DNA of 64,000 nt, taken from positions 4,214,501 through 4,278,500 of the forward strand of contig NZ_CP063832.1 of NCBI RefSeq assembly GCF_023277925.1. Direction: 5' to 3'. Origin of the DNA: Pseudomonas entomophila. Lineage in GTDB: Bacteria; Pseudomonadota; Gammaproteobacteria; Pseudomonadales; Pseudomonadaceae. Shown in pieces: positions 1 to 8,427 of this stretch (position 1 is the stretch's first letter; every line of letters begins with the position of its first letter). Below the pieces are notes generated by a model. That model made no database searches, was not told the DNA's origin, and saw nothing but the letters and a program-made list of their open reading frames with translations. The position numbers were made by a program, and so were the translations under genes.

Positions 1-150
1 AAAGTTTGCGGGCTTCTTATTGCCAATCACTTTATTCGAGGTTTCAAAAGACCATGGAATCCGCCAGTAGAAAGTTCGCTGCCGATCTTATTTCCGGCAT
101 TCGCCAGCGAACACGTAAACGTCGGAAAAACCACGTTTTTCATCGATCGA

Positions 151-243
151 ATGATCGCGGCCCGAGACACGTTCACTCACCCGTTCAACAGTGAGTCGAC
201 TGTGTGTCGTGCCGCCTCCTGCGGCAGGAGCACAGCCAAATGA
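151..243 (+). CDS. Candidate 30-codon leader ORF of mgtA
   Basis: An ATG at 151 opens a 30-residue frame (begins MIAARDTF, ends GRSTAK) whose TGA stop at 241-243 overlaps the mgtA ATG at 240 as ATGA. The frame runs through both alternative hairpins of the leader. No convincing Shine-Dalgarno precedes the ATG, so translation is uncertain. If it is made, ribosomes finishing it would open the hairpin over the mgtA ribosome-binding site and could reinitiate at mgtA. It does not obviously resemble the enterobacterial MgtL peptide. A chance frame is possible. Confidence 0.3.
   Translation: MIAARDTFTHPFNSESTVCRAASCGRSTAK
211..230 (+). promoter_or_regulatory. mgtA leader with two mutually exclusive hairpins over the ribosome-binding site
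   Basis: GCCGC (211-215) can pair with GCGGC (221-225), leaving AGGAG (226-230) free. Alternatively CTCCTG (216-221) pairs perfectly with CAGGAG (225-230) and hides the Shine-Dalgarno. The two structures share bases and exclude each other, which is the layout of a translational switch. Control of mgtA by such a switch is inference. Confidence 0.45.
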
Positions 244-2951
244 CCGTAAAAGACCGCAACACCACGAGCAAAGCCGGCGCAGACACCCGCCTCTCCATGC
301 GCGCCGCCCGCGAGGCGCGCAACGGCCTGGCCGTCACCCTCGCCAACCTCGACGCCAGCGAACGGGGCCTGACCGAGCACGAAGCCACCAAGCGCCTGCA
401 ACGCGACGGGGGCAACGAAGTCGCCCACGACAAGCCGGAACCGGCCCTGATGCAACTGCTCAAGGCCCTGCACAACCCCTTCATCTATGTATTGCTGACC
501 CTGGCCGGGATCAGCTTCGTCACCGACTACTGGCTGCCCCTGCGCGCAGGTGAAGTGGAGGATGCCGACCTGACCAAGGTCATCATCATCATGACCATGG
601 TCAGCGCCAGCGGCCTGCTGCGCTTCTGGCAGGAATACCGTTCGACCAAGGCCGCCGAAGCCCTCAAGGCCATGGTCCGCACCACCGCCACCGTGCTGCG
701 CCGCGAACGCCACGACCAGGCCCCGCGCCTGCGCGAAGTGCCGATGAACGAACTGGTGGCCGGCGACATCGTGCAGCTCAGCGCCGGCGACATGATCCCC
801 GCAGACATCCGCCTGATCGAATCCCGCGACCTGTTCATCAGCCAGGCCGTGCTCACCGGCGAAGCCTTGCCGGTGGAAAAGTACGACACCCTGGGCCACG
901 TTGCACAGAAGTCCGCCGGCGACAGCACCAGCGCTGAAGGCAACCTGCTCGACCTGCCCAACATCGGCTTCATGGGCACCAACGTGGTCAGTGGCCGGGC
1001 CCGCGCCGTGGTGGTGGCCACCGGCAAGCGCACCTACTTCGGTTCGCTGGCCAAGGCCATCGCCGGCTCGCGCAGCCAGACCGCCTTCGACCGCGGGGTG
1101 AACAGCGTCAGCCGCCTGCTGATCCGCTTCATGCTGGTGATGGTGCCGGTGGTGTTCATGCTCAATGGCGTGGTCAAGGGCGATTGGAGCGACGCCTTCC
1201 TGTTCGCCCTGGCCGTGGCCGTGGGCCTCACCCCGGAAATGCTGCCGATGATCGTCAGCGCCAACCTGGCCAAGGGCGCCGTGGCCATGGCCCGGCGCAA
1301 AGTGGTGGTCAAGCGCCTGAACGCCATCCAGAACTTCGGCTCGATGGATGTGCTGTGCACCGACAAGACCGGCACCCTCACGCAGGACCGGATCATCCTT
1401 GAGCACCACGTCGACCCCAGCGGCCGCGCCGACCCGCGCCTGCTCGAACTGGCCTGGCTGAACAGCCACCACCAGAGCGGCGTGAAGAACCTGATGGACC
1501 AGGCCGTGCTGCGCTTCGCCGCTGAGAACGGCGGCTTCCAGCCGCCTTACGCCTACGCCAAGGTCGACGAGCTGCCCTTCGACTTCATCCGCCGCCGGCT
1601 GTCGGTGATCGTCAAGGACGCCCTGGGCGATCACCTGCTGGTGAGCAAAGGTGCGGTCGAAGAGGTGCTGGCCATCGCCACCCACGTGGAACAGGACGGC
1701 CAGCGGTTCGTGCTCGATGACGCCCGGCGTCAGCAGTTACTCACCACGGCCGCCACCTTCAACCAAGAAGGCTTCCGCGTGCTGCTGGTCGGCACCCGCG
1801 AGATTCCGGCCACCGAAGGCAAGGCCCAGTACCACACCGACGACGAGCGCGAACTGGTGATCCGCGGCTTCCTGACCTTCCTCGACCCACCCAAGGAAAC
1901 TGCCGGCCCGGCCATCGCCGCCCTGCGTGAGATGGGCGTGAAGGTAAAGGTGCTCACTGGCGACAACCCGGTGGTCACCTGCAAGGTCTGCCGCGAAGTA
2001 GGCCTGGAGCCAGGCCAGCCGCTGCTCGGCCAGGACATCGAGCGCCTCGACGAAACCCAGCTCAAGGTACTGGTCGAGGAACGCACAGTGTTCGCCAAGC
2101 TCACCCCGCTGCAGAAGTCACGGGTGCTCAAGGCGCTGCAAGCCAACGGCCACACCGTAGGCTTCCTCGGCGACGGCATCAACGACGCCCCGGCCCTGCG
2201 CGATGCCGACGTGGGGATCTCGGTTGACAGCGGCACCGACATCGCCAAGGAGTCGGCCGACATCATCCTCCTGGAAAAGAGCCTGATGGTGCTGGAAGAG
2301 GGTGTGCTCAAGGGCCGGGAAACCTTCGGCAACATCATGAAGTACCTGTGCATGACCGCCAGCTCCAACTTCGGCAACGTGTTCTCGGTGCTGGTGGCCA
2401 GCGCCTTCATTCCGTTCATGCCGATGCTGGCGATCCACCTGTTGCTGCAGAACCTGATGTACGACTTCTCCCAGCTGTCGCTGCCGTGGGACCGCATGGA
2501 CAAGCAATTCCTACGTGAGCCGCGCAAGTGGGATGCCCGCAACATCGGCCGTTTCATGCTGTGGATCGGGCCCACTTCGTCGATCTTCGACATCACCACC
2601 TTCGCCCTGATGTGGTACGTGTTCGCCGCCAACAGCGTGGAGATGCAGGCGCTGTTCCAGTCTGGCTGGTTCGTCGAGGGGCTGTTGTCGCAGACGCTGG
2701 TGGTGCACATGCTGCGCACCCGCAAGGTGCCATTCTTCCAGAGCACCGCGGCGCTACCGGTGATCCTGGCGACGGGGCTGGTGATGTGCCTGGGCATCTA
2801 CATCCCGTTCTCACCGCTGGGGGCGATGGTCGGGCTGGTGCCGCTGCCGTGGGAATACTTCCCTTGGCTGGCCGCCACCCTGCTGGGCTACTGCCTGGTC
2901 GCGCAAGCCATGAAGACCCTGTACATCCGCCGCTTCGGCCAGTGGTTCTGA
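240..2951 (+). CDS. mgtA: Magnesium-translocating P-type ATPase
   Basis: 903-residue inner-membrane P-type ATPase of the P3B (MgtA/MgtB) type, importing Mg2+ with ATP hydrolysis. Visible motifs in order: an N-terminal cytoplasmic tail, the actuator-domain TGEA near residue 206, the phosphorylation motif DKTGTLT with Asp375, the hinge motif GDGINDAP near 644-651, and hydrophobic segments near 80-130, 285-350 and over the last 200 residues. The chosen ATG follows GCAGGAG by 9 bases; an upstream in-frame TTG at 204 has no site. The length fits MgtA (about 900). The leader has two exclusive hairpins and a short ORF ending on this start codon, suggesting Mg2+-dependent or translational control. 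No neighbour is obviously co-functional. Confidence 0.93.
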   Translation: MTVKDRNTTSKAGADTRLSMRAAREARNGLAVTLANLDASERGLTEHEATKRLQRDGGNEVAHDKPEPALMQLLKALHNPFIYVLLTLAGISFVTDYWLPLRAGEVEDADLTKVIIIMTMVSASGLLRFWQEYRSTKAAEALKAMVRTTATVLRRERHDQAPRLREVPMNELVAGDIVQLSAGDMIPADIRLIESRDLFISQAVLTGEALPVEKYDTLGHVAQKSAGDSTSAEGNLLDLPNIGFMGTNVVSGRARAVVVATGKRTYFGSLAKAIAGSRSQTAFDRGVNSVSRLLIRFMLVMVPVVFMLNGVVKGDWSDAFLFALAVAVGLTPEMLPMIVSANLAKGAVAMARRKVVVKRLNAIQNFGSMDVLCTDKTGTLTQDRIILEHHVDPSGRADPRLLELAWLNSHHQSGVKNLMDQAVLRFAAENGGFQPPYAYAKVDELPFDFIRRRLSVIVKDALGDHLLVSKGAVEEVLAIATHVEQDGQRFVLDDARRQQLLTTAATFNQEGFRVLLVGTREIPATEGKAQYHTDDERELVIRGFLTFLDPPKETAGPAIAALREMGVKVKVLTGDNPVVTCKVCREVGLEPGQPLLGQDIERLDETQLKVLVEERTVFAKLTPLQKSRVLKALQANGHTVGFLGDGINDAPALRDADVGISVDSGTDIAKESADIILLEKSLMVLEEGVLKGRETFGNIMKYLCMTASSNFGNVFSVLVASAFIPFMPMLAIHLLLQNLMYDFSQLSLPWDRMDKQFLREPRKWDARNIGRFMLWIGPTSSIFDITTFALMWYVFAANSVEMQALFQSGWFVEGLLSQTLVVHMLRTRKVPFFQSTAALPVILATGLVMCLGIYIPFSPLGAMVGLVPLPWEYFPWLAATLLGYCLVAQAMKTLYIRRFGQWF

Positions 2952-2960
2952 GGGGTGGCC

Positions 2961-3356
2961 ATGCGTGTACTGATCTGCGCAGGGCGCAACTACGCCGACA
3001 ACCGCCGCTGCCGCCAGGCGCTGGATGACCTCCAGCGCCAGCAACCGATCCATGTGCTGATCCATGGCGGCAGCCAGCACCTAGGGGGCGATATCGAAGC
3101 CTGGGCACGCGAGCATGGCGCCGATATCGTTCGCTACCCACCCAACTGGCAGCTGCATGGCAAGCTGGCCGAGCGGTTGCGCAATGTCTTCATGTTGCGT
3201 GACAGCCGGCCCGACACGGTGCTGGCACTGCCCGGCGGGGACGACACCGAAGAGCTGCTGGCCCGGGCACGGGGGGCAGGCATTGCCGTGGTCTGCAGCA
3301 GGCAGCCGTGGGCCGGAAAAACCCCGACGCACTCTTTCCTGCCACGGCGCGAGTGA
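2961..3356 (+). CDS. DUF2493 (SLOG/YspA-like) nucleotide-binding-fold protein
   Basis: 131 residues. It begins with a beta strand and MRVLICAGRNYADNR, followed by HVLIHGGSQHLGGD and ALPGGDDTEELL. These match the Rossmann-like SLOG fold of the DUF2493/YspA group, whose members are thought to bind nucleotides or nucleotide-derived signals. The ATG lies 9 bases after the mgtA stop, with AGGGG at 2951-2955 as ribosome-binding site, so it is probably cotranscribed with mgtA. No catalytic residues for a specific reaction can be named. A role in nucleotide signalling or nucleoside-derivative processing is only family-level inference. Confidence 0.75.
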   Translation: MRVLICAGRNYADNRRCRQALDDLQRQQPIHVLIHGGSQHLGGDIEAWAREHGADIVRYPPNWQLHGKLAERLRNVFMLRDSRPDTVLALPGGDDTEELLARARGAGIAVVCSRQPWAGKTPTHSFLPRRE

Positions 3357-3373
3357 CATCACTAAGCTTTGCC

Positions 3374-3392
3374 GGGCCGCAGGATGCGGCCC
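3374..3392 (+). terminator. Possible hairpin terminator after the DUF2493 gene
   Basis: GGGCCGC-AGGAT-GCGGCCC forms a perfect 7-bp stem just after the stop at 3356 and before the yifB-like start at 3417. Only a short TTCT follows, so it is a weak intrinsic terminator or an attenuating hairpin. Confidence 0.35.
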
Positions 3393-3416
3393 TTCTCAAG
3401 CAAGCACGGAGCGCCC

Positions 3417-4904
3417 ATGTCCCTCGCCCTCGTCCACAGCCGCGCCCAGGTCGGGGTGCTGGCGCCACCTGTCAGCGTCGAAACCCACCTGGCCAACGGC
3501 CTGCCCACGCTCACCCTGGTCGGCCTGCCGGAGGCGACGGTCAAGGAGAGCAAGGACCGCGTGCGCAGCGCCATCGTCAACTCGGGGCTGGACTACCCGG
3601 CCCGGCGCATCACCCAGAACCTTGCCCCCGCCGACCTGCCCAAAGACGGCGGGCGCTATGACCTGGCCATCGCCCTGGGCATCCTCGCCGCCAACGGCCA
3701 GGTGCCAGTGGCCACCCTCGACGACATCGAGTGCCTGGGCGAACTGGCCCTGTCCGGAGCGTTGCGCCCGGTCCAGGGGGTGCTGCCCGCGGCCCTCGCC
3801 GCGCGCGACGCCGGCCGGGCGCTAGTGGTACCCCGGGAGAACGCCGAAGAAGCCAGCCTGGCCAGCGGGCTGGTGGTGTTTGCCGTGGGCACCTTGCAGG
3901 AACTGGTCGCCCACCTGAGCGGGCAACTGCCCCTGCCGCCCTATGCGGCCAATGGCTTGCTGCTGGAACAACGGCCCTACCCAGACCTGAGCGAAGTCCA
4001 GGGCCAGGTCGCCGCCAAGCGCGCCCTGCTGGTGGCAGCCGCCGGGGGGCACAACCTGCTGTTCACCGGCCCGCCCGGCACCGGCAAGACCTTGCTCGCC
4101 AGCCGCCTGCCCGGCCTGCTGCCACCGCTGGACGAGCGCGAGGCGTTGGAGGTCGCGGCCATTCGCTCGGTCAGCGGCCATACCCCGCTCGACAGCTGGC
4201 CACAACGGCCGTTTCGCCATCCGCACCATTCCGCGTCCGGCCCTGCGCTGGTCGGTGGTGGTAGCCGGCCGCAGCCCGGCGAGATCACTCTGGCGCACCA
4301 CGGCGTGCTGTTTCTCGATGAGCTGCCAGAGTTCGAGCGACGGGTTCTGGAAGTGCTGCGCGAACCCCTGGAATCAGGCGAAATCGTGATCGCCCGAGCC
4401 AAGGATCGGGTGCGCTTCCCGGCGCGTTTCCAACTGGTGGCGGCAATGAACCCCTGCCCCTGCGGCTATTTCGGCGACCCCACCGGCCGCTGCCGTTGCA
4501 GCCCCGAGCAGATTCAGCGCTATCGCAACAAGCTCTCTGGCCCCCTGCTTGACCGCATCGACCTGCACCTGACCGTGGCCCGGGAAAGCACCGTGCTGAA
4601 CAACCAACCCAGCGGCGAGACCAGCGCCAGCGTCGCCGGCGTGGTAGCCGAGGCCCGTGAACTGCAGCAGCGTCGCCAGCACTGTGCCAATGCCTTTCTC
4701 GACCTCAAGGGGTTACGCAAGCACTGCCTGCTGGAGCCGGCCGATCAGGCGTGGCTGGAGACGGCGTGCGAACGATTGACCCTGTCGTTGCGAGCGGCGC
4801 ACCGGCTGCTGAAGGTGGCACGCACGCTGGCAGACCTGGAGAAGGTTCCTACCATCGCCAGGGCGCATCTGGCGGAGGCGTTGCAGTACCGGCCCAGCGC
4901 CTGA
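3417..4904 (+). CDS. yifB: YifB/ComM family Mg-chelatase-like AAA ATPase
   Basis: 495 residues, the usual length of the YifB/ComM family. An N-terminal S5-fold/LonC-like part (about 1-180) is followed by a Mg-chelatase AAA core with Walker A GPPGTGKT (218-225), a Walker B-like GVLFLDELPEF near 297, and a Cys-rich loop MNPCPCGYFGD. ComM is a hexameric helicase that helps branch migration during integration of incoming DNA in naturally competent bacteria; in Pseudomonas it is a widely kept core gene. The ATG is chosen because CGGAG precedes it by 6 bases; an in-frame start at 3369 lacks one. It stands alone, followed by a REP pair. Confidence 0.9.
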   Translation: MSLALVHSRAQVGVLAPPVSVETHLANGLPTLTLVGLPEATVKESKDRVRSAIVNSGLDYPARRITQNLAPADLPKDGGRYDLAIALGILAANGQVPVATLDDIECLGELALSGALRPVQGVLPAALAARDAGRALVVPRENAEEASLASGLVVFAVGTLQELVAHLSGQLPLPPYAANGLLLEQRPYPDLSEVQGQVAAKRALLVAAAGGHNLLFTGPPGTGKTLLASRLPGLLPPLDEREALEVAAIRSVSGHTPLDSWPQRPFRHPHHSASGPALVGGGSRPQPGEITLAHHGVLFLDELPEFERRVLEVLREPLESGEIVIARAKDRVRFPARFQLVAAMNPCPCGYFGDPTGRCRCSPEQIQRYRNKLSGPLLDRIDLHLTVARESTVLNNQPSGETSASVAGVVAEARELQQRRQHCANAFLDLKGLRKHCLLEPADQAWLETACERLTLSLRAAHRLLKVARTLADLEKVPTIARAHLAEALQYRPSA

Positions 4905-4924
4905 TTCAACCTGCAACCCCAGAT

Positions 4925-5009
4925 CTGTAGGAGCGGCTTCAGCCGCGATCACCGGCAACGCCGGTGCCATGTACCACGTTGCCCGCATCGCGGCTAAAGC
5001 CTCCTACAG
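4925..5009. repeat. REP pair (REPIN-like)
   Basis: CTGTAGGAGCGGCTTCAGCC at the left end and its imperfect inverted copy ending CTCCTACAG enclose about 40 bases with a further inverted repeat (CACCGGCAACGCCGGTG). It lies between the yifB-like and DUF2790 genes. Confidence 0.8.
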
Positions 5010-5127
5010 ACACGCTCAATCGGGGTCATAGCGGAAATATATTTTGCGCGCTAAATATTATCGCGCAATATTGATTCCACGCAGCAAGCAGTCGCCAACC
5101 CCACTCAGCAGAACCTGGAGAACGACC

Positions 5128-5379
5128 ATGACCCTTCGCAAAGCCTTCGCCCTTACCGCCACCGCCCTGACCCTCGGCACCAGTGCAGGCGCCTTCGCCA
5201 CCGAAGCCACCCCCTACCGCTACGGCATGGACCTGGACATCGCCCAGGTGGTCAAGGTCGAAGCGCCCGCCAGCACCCAGGGCCACACCGGCAACGCCAC
5301 CCTCACCTACCGCGACAGCAACGGCCAATTGCACGCAGTGAGCTACAGCCAGCCCACCACCCTCAGCAACCAGAACTGA
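5128..5379 (+). CDS. Small exported DUF2790 family protein
   Basis: 83 residues with a Sec signal peptide (charged MTLRKAF, hydrophobic core, likely cut after GAFA near residue 24). The mature part has the YGMDLDIAQVVKVE and YRDSNGQLHAVSY stretches typical of DUF2790, a Pseudomonas-specific family of small periplasmic proteins of unknown function. CTGGAG precedes the ATG by 7 bases. The esterase gene begins 31 bases downstream on the same strand, so the two may form a transcription unit. No function can be assigned from sequence. Confidence 0.8.
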   Translation: MTLRKAFALTATALTLGTSAGAFATEATPYRYGMDLDIAQVVKVEAPASTQGHTGNATLTYRDSNGQLHAVSYSQPTTLSNQN

Positions 5380-5410
5380 ACCACCGACACCTAACCGAAG
5401 GAGCCCGAAC

Positions 5411-6427
5411 ATGAAACTGTCCCGCACCCTGACCGCCGGCCTGCTGACCTTGGCCGTGAACAGCGCCTTCGCCGCCGGCAGCCCCGGCGTCGAGCACACC
5501 ACCCAAGGCTTCCTCGACGCCCTGGCCTCCGGTGGCGGCAAGCCGCTGGAAACCCTCGCGCCCAAGGATGCCCGTGCGGTACTGAGCGGTGCCCAGGCCG
5601 GGGTGAAGGTCGACCTGTCCGGCATCCGCGTCGAACGCCGGACCATCCAGGCCGACGGCCAGCCGCTGGAGATCCGCGTGGTACGCCCCGAAGGCGCCAA
5701 GGGTGAGTTGCCGGTGTTCATGTTCTTCCACGGTGGCGGCTGGGTGCTGGGCGATTACCCCACCCACGAACGCCTGATCCGCGACTTGGTGGTCGGTTCC
5801 GGCGCGGCAGCGGTGTACGTCGATTACACGCCATCGCCAGAAGCGAAATTCCCCACCGCGATCAACCAGGCCTACGCCGCCACCCGCTGGGTGGCCGAGC
5901 ATGGCAAGGAGATCGGCGTGGACGGCAGCCGCCTGGCAGTAGCCGGCAACAGTGTCGGCGGCAACATGGCCGCGGTGGTGGCGATCAAGGCCAAGGAGGC
6001 CGGCACGCCGAAGCTGCGCTTCCAGGCGCTGCTGTGGCCGGTGACCGATGCCAACTTCAACAACGCGTCGTACAACCAGTTCGCCGAGGGCCACTTCCTG
6101 ACCCGCAACATGATGCAGTGGTTCTGGAACAACTACACCACCGACCCACGCCAGCGCGACGACATCCACGCCTCGCCGTTGCGCGCCAGCCTCGAGCAGT
6201 TGAAGGGCCTGCCACCGGCGCTGGTGCAGACCGCCGAGATGGATGTGCTGCGTGACGAAGGCGAAGCCTATGCCCGCAAGCTCGACGCGGCCGGGGTACC
6301 GGTGACCGCCGTGCGCTACAACGGCATGATCCATGACTACGGCCTGCTCAACGTGCTGAGCACGGTGCCCAGCGTACGCAGTGCCATGGACCAGGCGGCA
6401 CAGGCATTGAAGCAACACCTCCAGTAG
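5411..6427 (+). CDS. Exported alpha/beta hydrolase (HSL-type esterase/lipase)
   Basis: 338 residues with a signal peptide (MKLSRTLTAGLL, likely cut after AFAA). The hormone-sensitive-lipase signature is clear: oxyanion motif HGGGW at 107-111, nucleophile elbow GNSVGG with Ser181, acidic residue in MDVLRDE near Asp278, and His308 in MIHDYG. It should hydrolyse short-chain esters in the periplasm or outside the cell; the natural substrate is unknown. GAAGGAG precedes the ATG. The stop codon TAG (6425-6427) is the TAG of the REP core GTAGGAG, so the reading frame ends inside the repeat. Confidence 0.88.
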   Translation: MKLSRTLTAGLLTLAVNSAFAAGSPGVEHTTQGFLDALASGGGKPLETLAPKDARAVLSGAQAGVKVDLSGIRVERRTIQADGQPLEIRVVRPEGAKGELPVFMFFHGGGWVLGDYPTHERLIRDLVVGSGAAAVYVDYTPSPEAKFPTAINQAYAATRWVAEHGKEIGVDGSRLAVAGNSVGGNMAAVVAIKAKEAGTPKLRFQALLWPVTDANFNNASYNQFAEGHFLTRNMMQWFWNNYTTDPRQRDDIHASPLRASLEQLKGLPPALVQTAEMDVLRDEGEAYARKLDAAGVPVTAVRYNGMIHDYGLLNVLSTVPSVRSAMDQAAQALKQHLQ

Positions 6428-6498
6428 GAGTCGGCTTGCCGGCGAACACCGGCGCCGCCCAGTGCGGCGCTGGTTTCGCCAGCAAGGCTGGCTCCTAC
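6424..6498. repeat. REP pair that includes the esterase stop codon
   Basis: GTAGGAGTCGGCTTGCCGGC at the left and GCCAGCAAGGCTGGCTCCTAC at the right form an inverted REP doublet. The TAG of the left core is the stop codon of the esterase gene. Confidence 0.8.
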
Positions 6499-6636
6499 GG
6501 TACGCGGGTGCCGGGCGTACCGTTCCTCTGAACGAACGATGCGTCCCGCCCTGGCGGATTGTCGTTGCCACGGCCAGTCCGCAAAATAGCGCTCCAGACA
6601 CAACCGCTGCCCACGCAGTTCATGGAGCCCGAACCG

Positions 6637-8424
6637 ATGCCACACGAAGGCAGCCTTCTACAAACCGCGGTGATCTTCCTGCTCGCCGCCGTCGTCGCCG
6701 TTCCCCTCGCCAAACGCCTACAGCTGGGTGCCGTGATCGGCTACCTGCTGGCCGGCGTGGCCATCGGCCCGCAGGCTTTGGGCCTGATCCGCGACACCGA
6801 AAGCGTCGCGCACATCTCCGAGCTCGGCGTGGTGTTGCTGCTGTTCATCATTGGCCTTGAGCTGTCCCCGCGGCGCCTCTGGCTGATGCGCAAATCGGTG
6901 TTCGGCGTCGGCACCGCGCAAGTGCTGCTGACGGGCGCAGTGATCGGCGCCATCGCCCTGTTCGGCTTCAGCCAGACACTACCGGCCGCCTTGGTGTTGG
7001 GCCTGGGCCTGGCGTTGTCGTCAACCGCGCTGGGCTTGCAGAGCCTGGCCGAGACCAAGCAACTCAACGCCCCCCATGGCCGCCTGGCGTTCGCCATCCT
7101 GCTGTTCCAGGACATCGCCGCGATTCCGCTGATCGCCCTGGTACCGCTACTGGCCGCCAGCGGCCCGGACACCAGCCAAGGCGACAGCCTCGAACACGGT
7201 TTGAAGGTGTTCGCCAGCATCGCCGTGGTGGTCGTCGGTGGCCGTTACCTGCTGCGCCCACTGTTTCGCACCGTGGCCCGTACCGGCCTGCCGGAAGTCT
7301 CCACCGCCACTGCGCTGCTGGTGGTGATCGGCACCGCCTGGTTGATGGAAGAAGCTGGGGTTTCCATGGCCCTGGGCGCCTTCCTCGCCGGCCTCTTGCT
7401 GGCCGACTCGGAATACCGCCATGAGCTGGAATCGCAGATCGAGCCGTTCAAGGGTTTGCTGTTGGGGCTGTTCTTCATCAGTGTCGGCATGGGCGCCAAC
7501 CTGCGCCTGCTGCTGGAAATGCCGCTGGTGCTGCTGGGCCTGACCCTGCTGCTGATCACCGTGAAGCTGGTGCTGCTGGTCGGCGTCGGCCGCCTGGCGG
7601 GCGGGCTCAACAGCGCCAGTGCCCTACGCCTGGGCATGGTGCTGGCGGCCGGTGGCGAGTTCGCCTTCGTGGTGTTCAAGCTGGGCAAGGACCAGGGGCT
7701 GTTCGATACCCAGACCTACGACCTGCTGCTGATGACCATCACCCTGTCGATGGCCCTCACCCCGTTGCTGATGCTTGGTTGCGCCCGTGCCCTCAAGCGC
7801 CCGCAACCGCCGCGCGAAGTGCCCGAGCAGTACAAGAGCATCGACGCTGGCACCCCGCGCGTGGTGATCGTCGGCATGGGCCGCATGGGTCAGATCGTCG
7901 CGCGCATCCTGCGGGCGCAGAAGGTGCCGTTCATTGCCCTGGAAACCTCGGTGGACACCATCGAGATGACCCGCATGTTCGAGCAGGTGCCGGTGTTCTA
8001 CGGCGACCCGTCGCGCTCTGAGGTGTTGCATGCGGCCAAGGTCGGCGAAGCCGAGTACATCATCATCACCATCGACGACCCGGAGGCCGCCACCCGCACC
8101 GCCGAACGGGTCAAGCGGCTGTACCCGCACCTGAAGGTGATCGCCCGGGCGCGCAACCGTCAGCATGTGCACAAGTTGATGGACGTGGGCGCCGAGCCGA
8201 TTCGCGAGACGTTCCATTCCAGCCTGGAGATGAGCCGGCGTACGTTGATCGGGCTAGGGTTGTCGGAGGAACAGGCGGCCTATCGGATCGAGCGGTTCAC
8301 CGAGCATGACGAACAGGTGCTGGAAGCCCAGGGCCTGGTGCGAGACGACCGGGCCAAGGTGATGCAGACGGCCAAGGAAGCGCGGGTGGAGCTGGAGCGG
8401 TTGTTCGAGTCGGATGCGGATTGA
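6637..8424 (+). CDS. Kef-type monovalent cation:proton antiporter (CPA2)
   Basis: 595-residue inner-membrane protein with about 12-13 hydrophobic segments over residues 5-385 (Na+/H+ exchanger fold) and a cytoplasmic TrkA-N/RCK domain with the nucleotide-binding motif VVIVGMGRMG from residue 409. This is the domain order of KefB/KefC, which export K+ in exchange for H+ under glutathione-adduct control. Which ion is carried and whether glutathione adducts gate it cannot be read here, and no KefF/KefG ancillary oxidoreductase gene is adjacent. The ATG at 6637 is preferred because GGAG lies 9 bases before it; an in-frame ATG at 6622 is possible. Confidence 0.88.
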   Translation: MPHEGSLLQTAVIFLLAAVVAVPLAKRLQLGAVIGYLLAGVAIGPQALGLIRDTESVAHISELGVVLLLFIIGLELSPRRLWLMRKSVFGVGTAQVLLTGAVIGAIALFGFSQTLPAALVLGLGLALSSTALGLQSLAETKQLNAPHGRLAFAILLFQDIAAIPLIALVPLLAASGPDTSQGDSLEHGLKVFASIAVVVVGGRYLLRPLFRTVARTGLPEVSTATALLVVIGTAWLMEEAGVSMALGAFLAGLLLADSEYRHELESQIEPFKGLLLGLFFISVGMGANLRLLLEMPLVLLGLTLLLITVKLVLLVGVGRLAGGLNSASALRLGMVLAAGGEFAFVVFKLGKDQGLFDTQTYDLLLMTITLSMALTPLLMLGCARALKRPQPPREVPEQYKSIDAGTPRVVIVGMGRMGQIVARILRAQKVPFIALETSVDTIEMTRMFEQVPVFYGDPSRSEVLHAAKVGEAEYIIITIDDPEAATRTAERVKRLYPHLKVIARARNRQHVHKLMDVGAEPIRETFHSSLEMSRRTLIGLGLSEEQAAYRIERFTEHDEQVLEAQGLVRDDRAKVMQTAKEARVELERLFESDAD

Positions 8425-8427
8425 GAC

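Noticed and set aside
6..194. 62-residue open frame at the start of the window
   Set aside because: No ribosome-binding site and no recognisable product; it lies in the mgtA leader. The overlapping 151-243 frame is more interesting because it ends on the mgtA start.
177..1685. Long antisense frame opposite mgtA
   Set aside because: High-GC third positions create long open antisense frames; the product is His/Gly/Val-rich without a domain, and the sense frame is a clear P-type ATPase.
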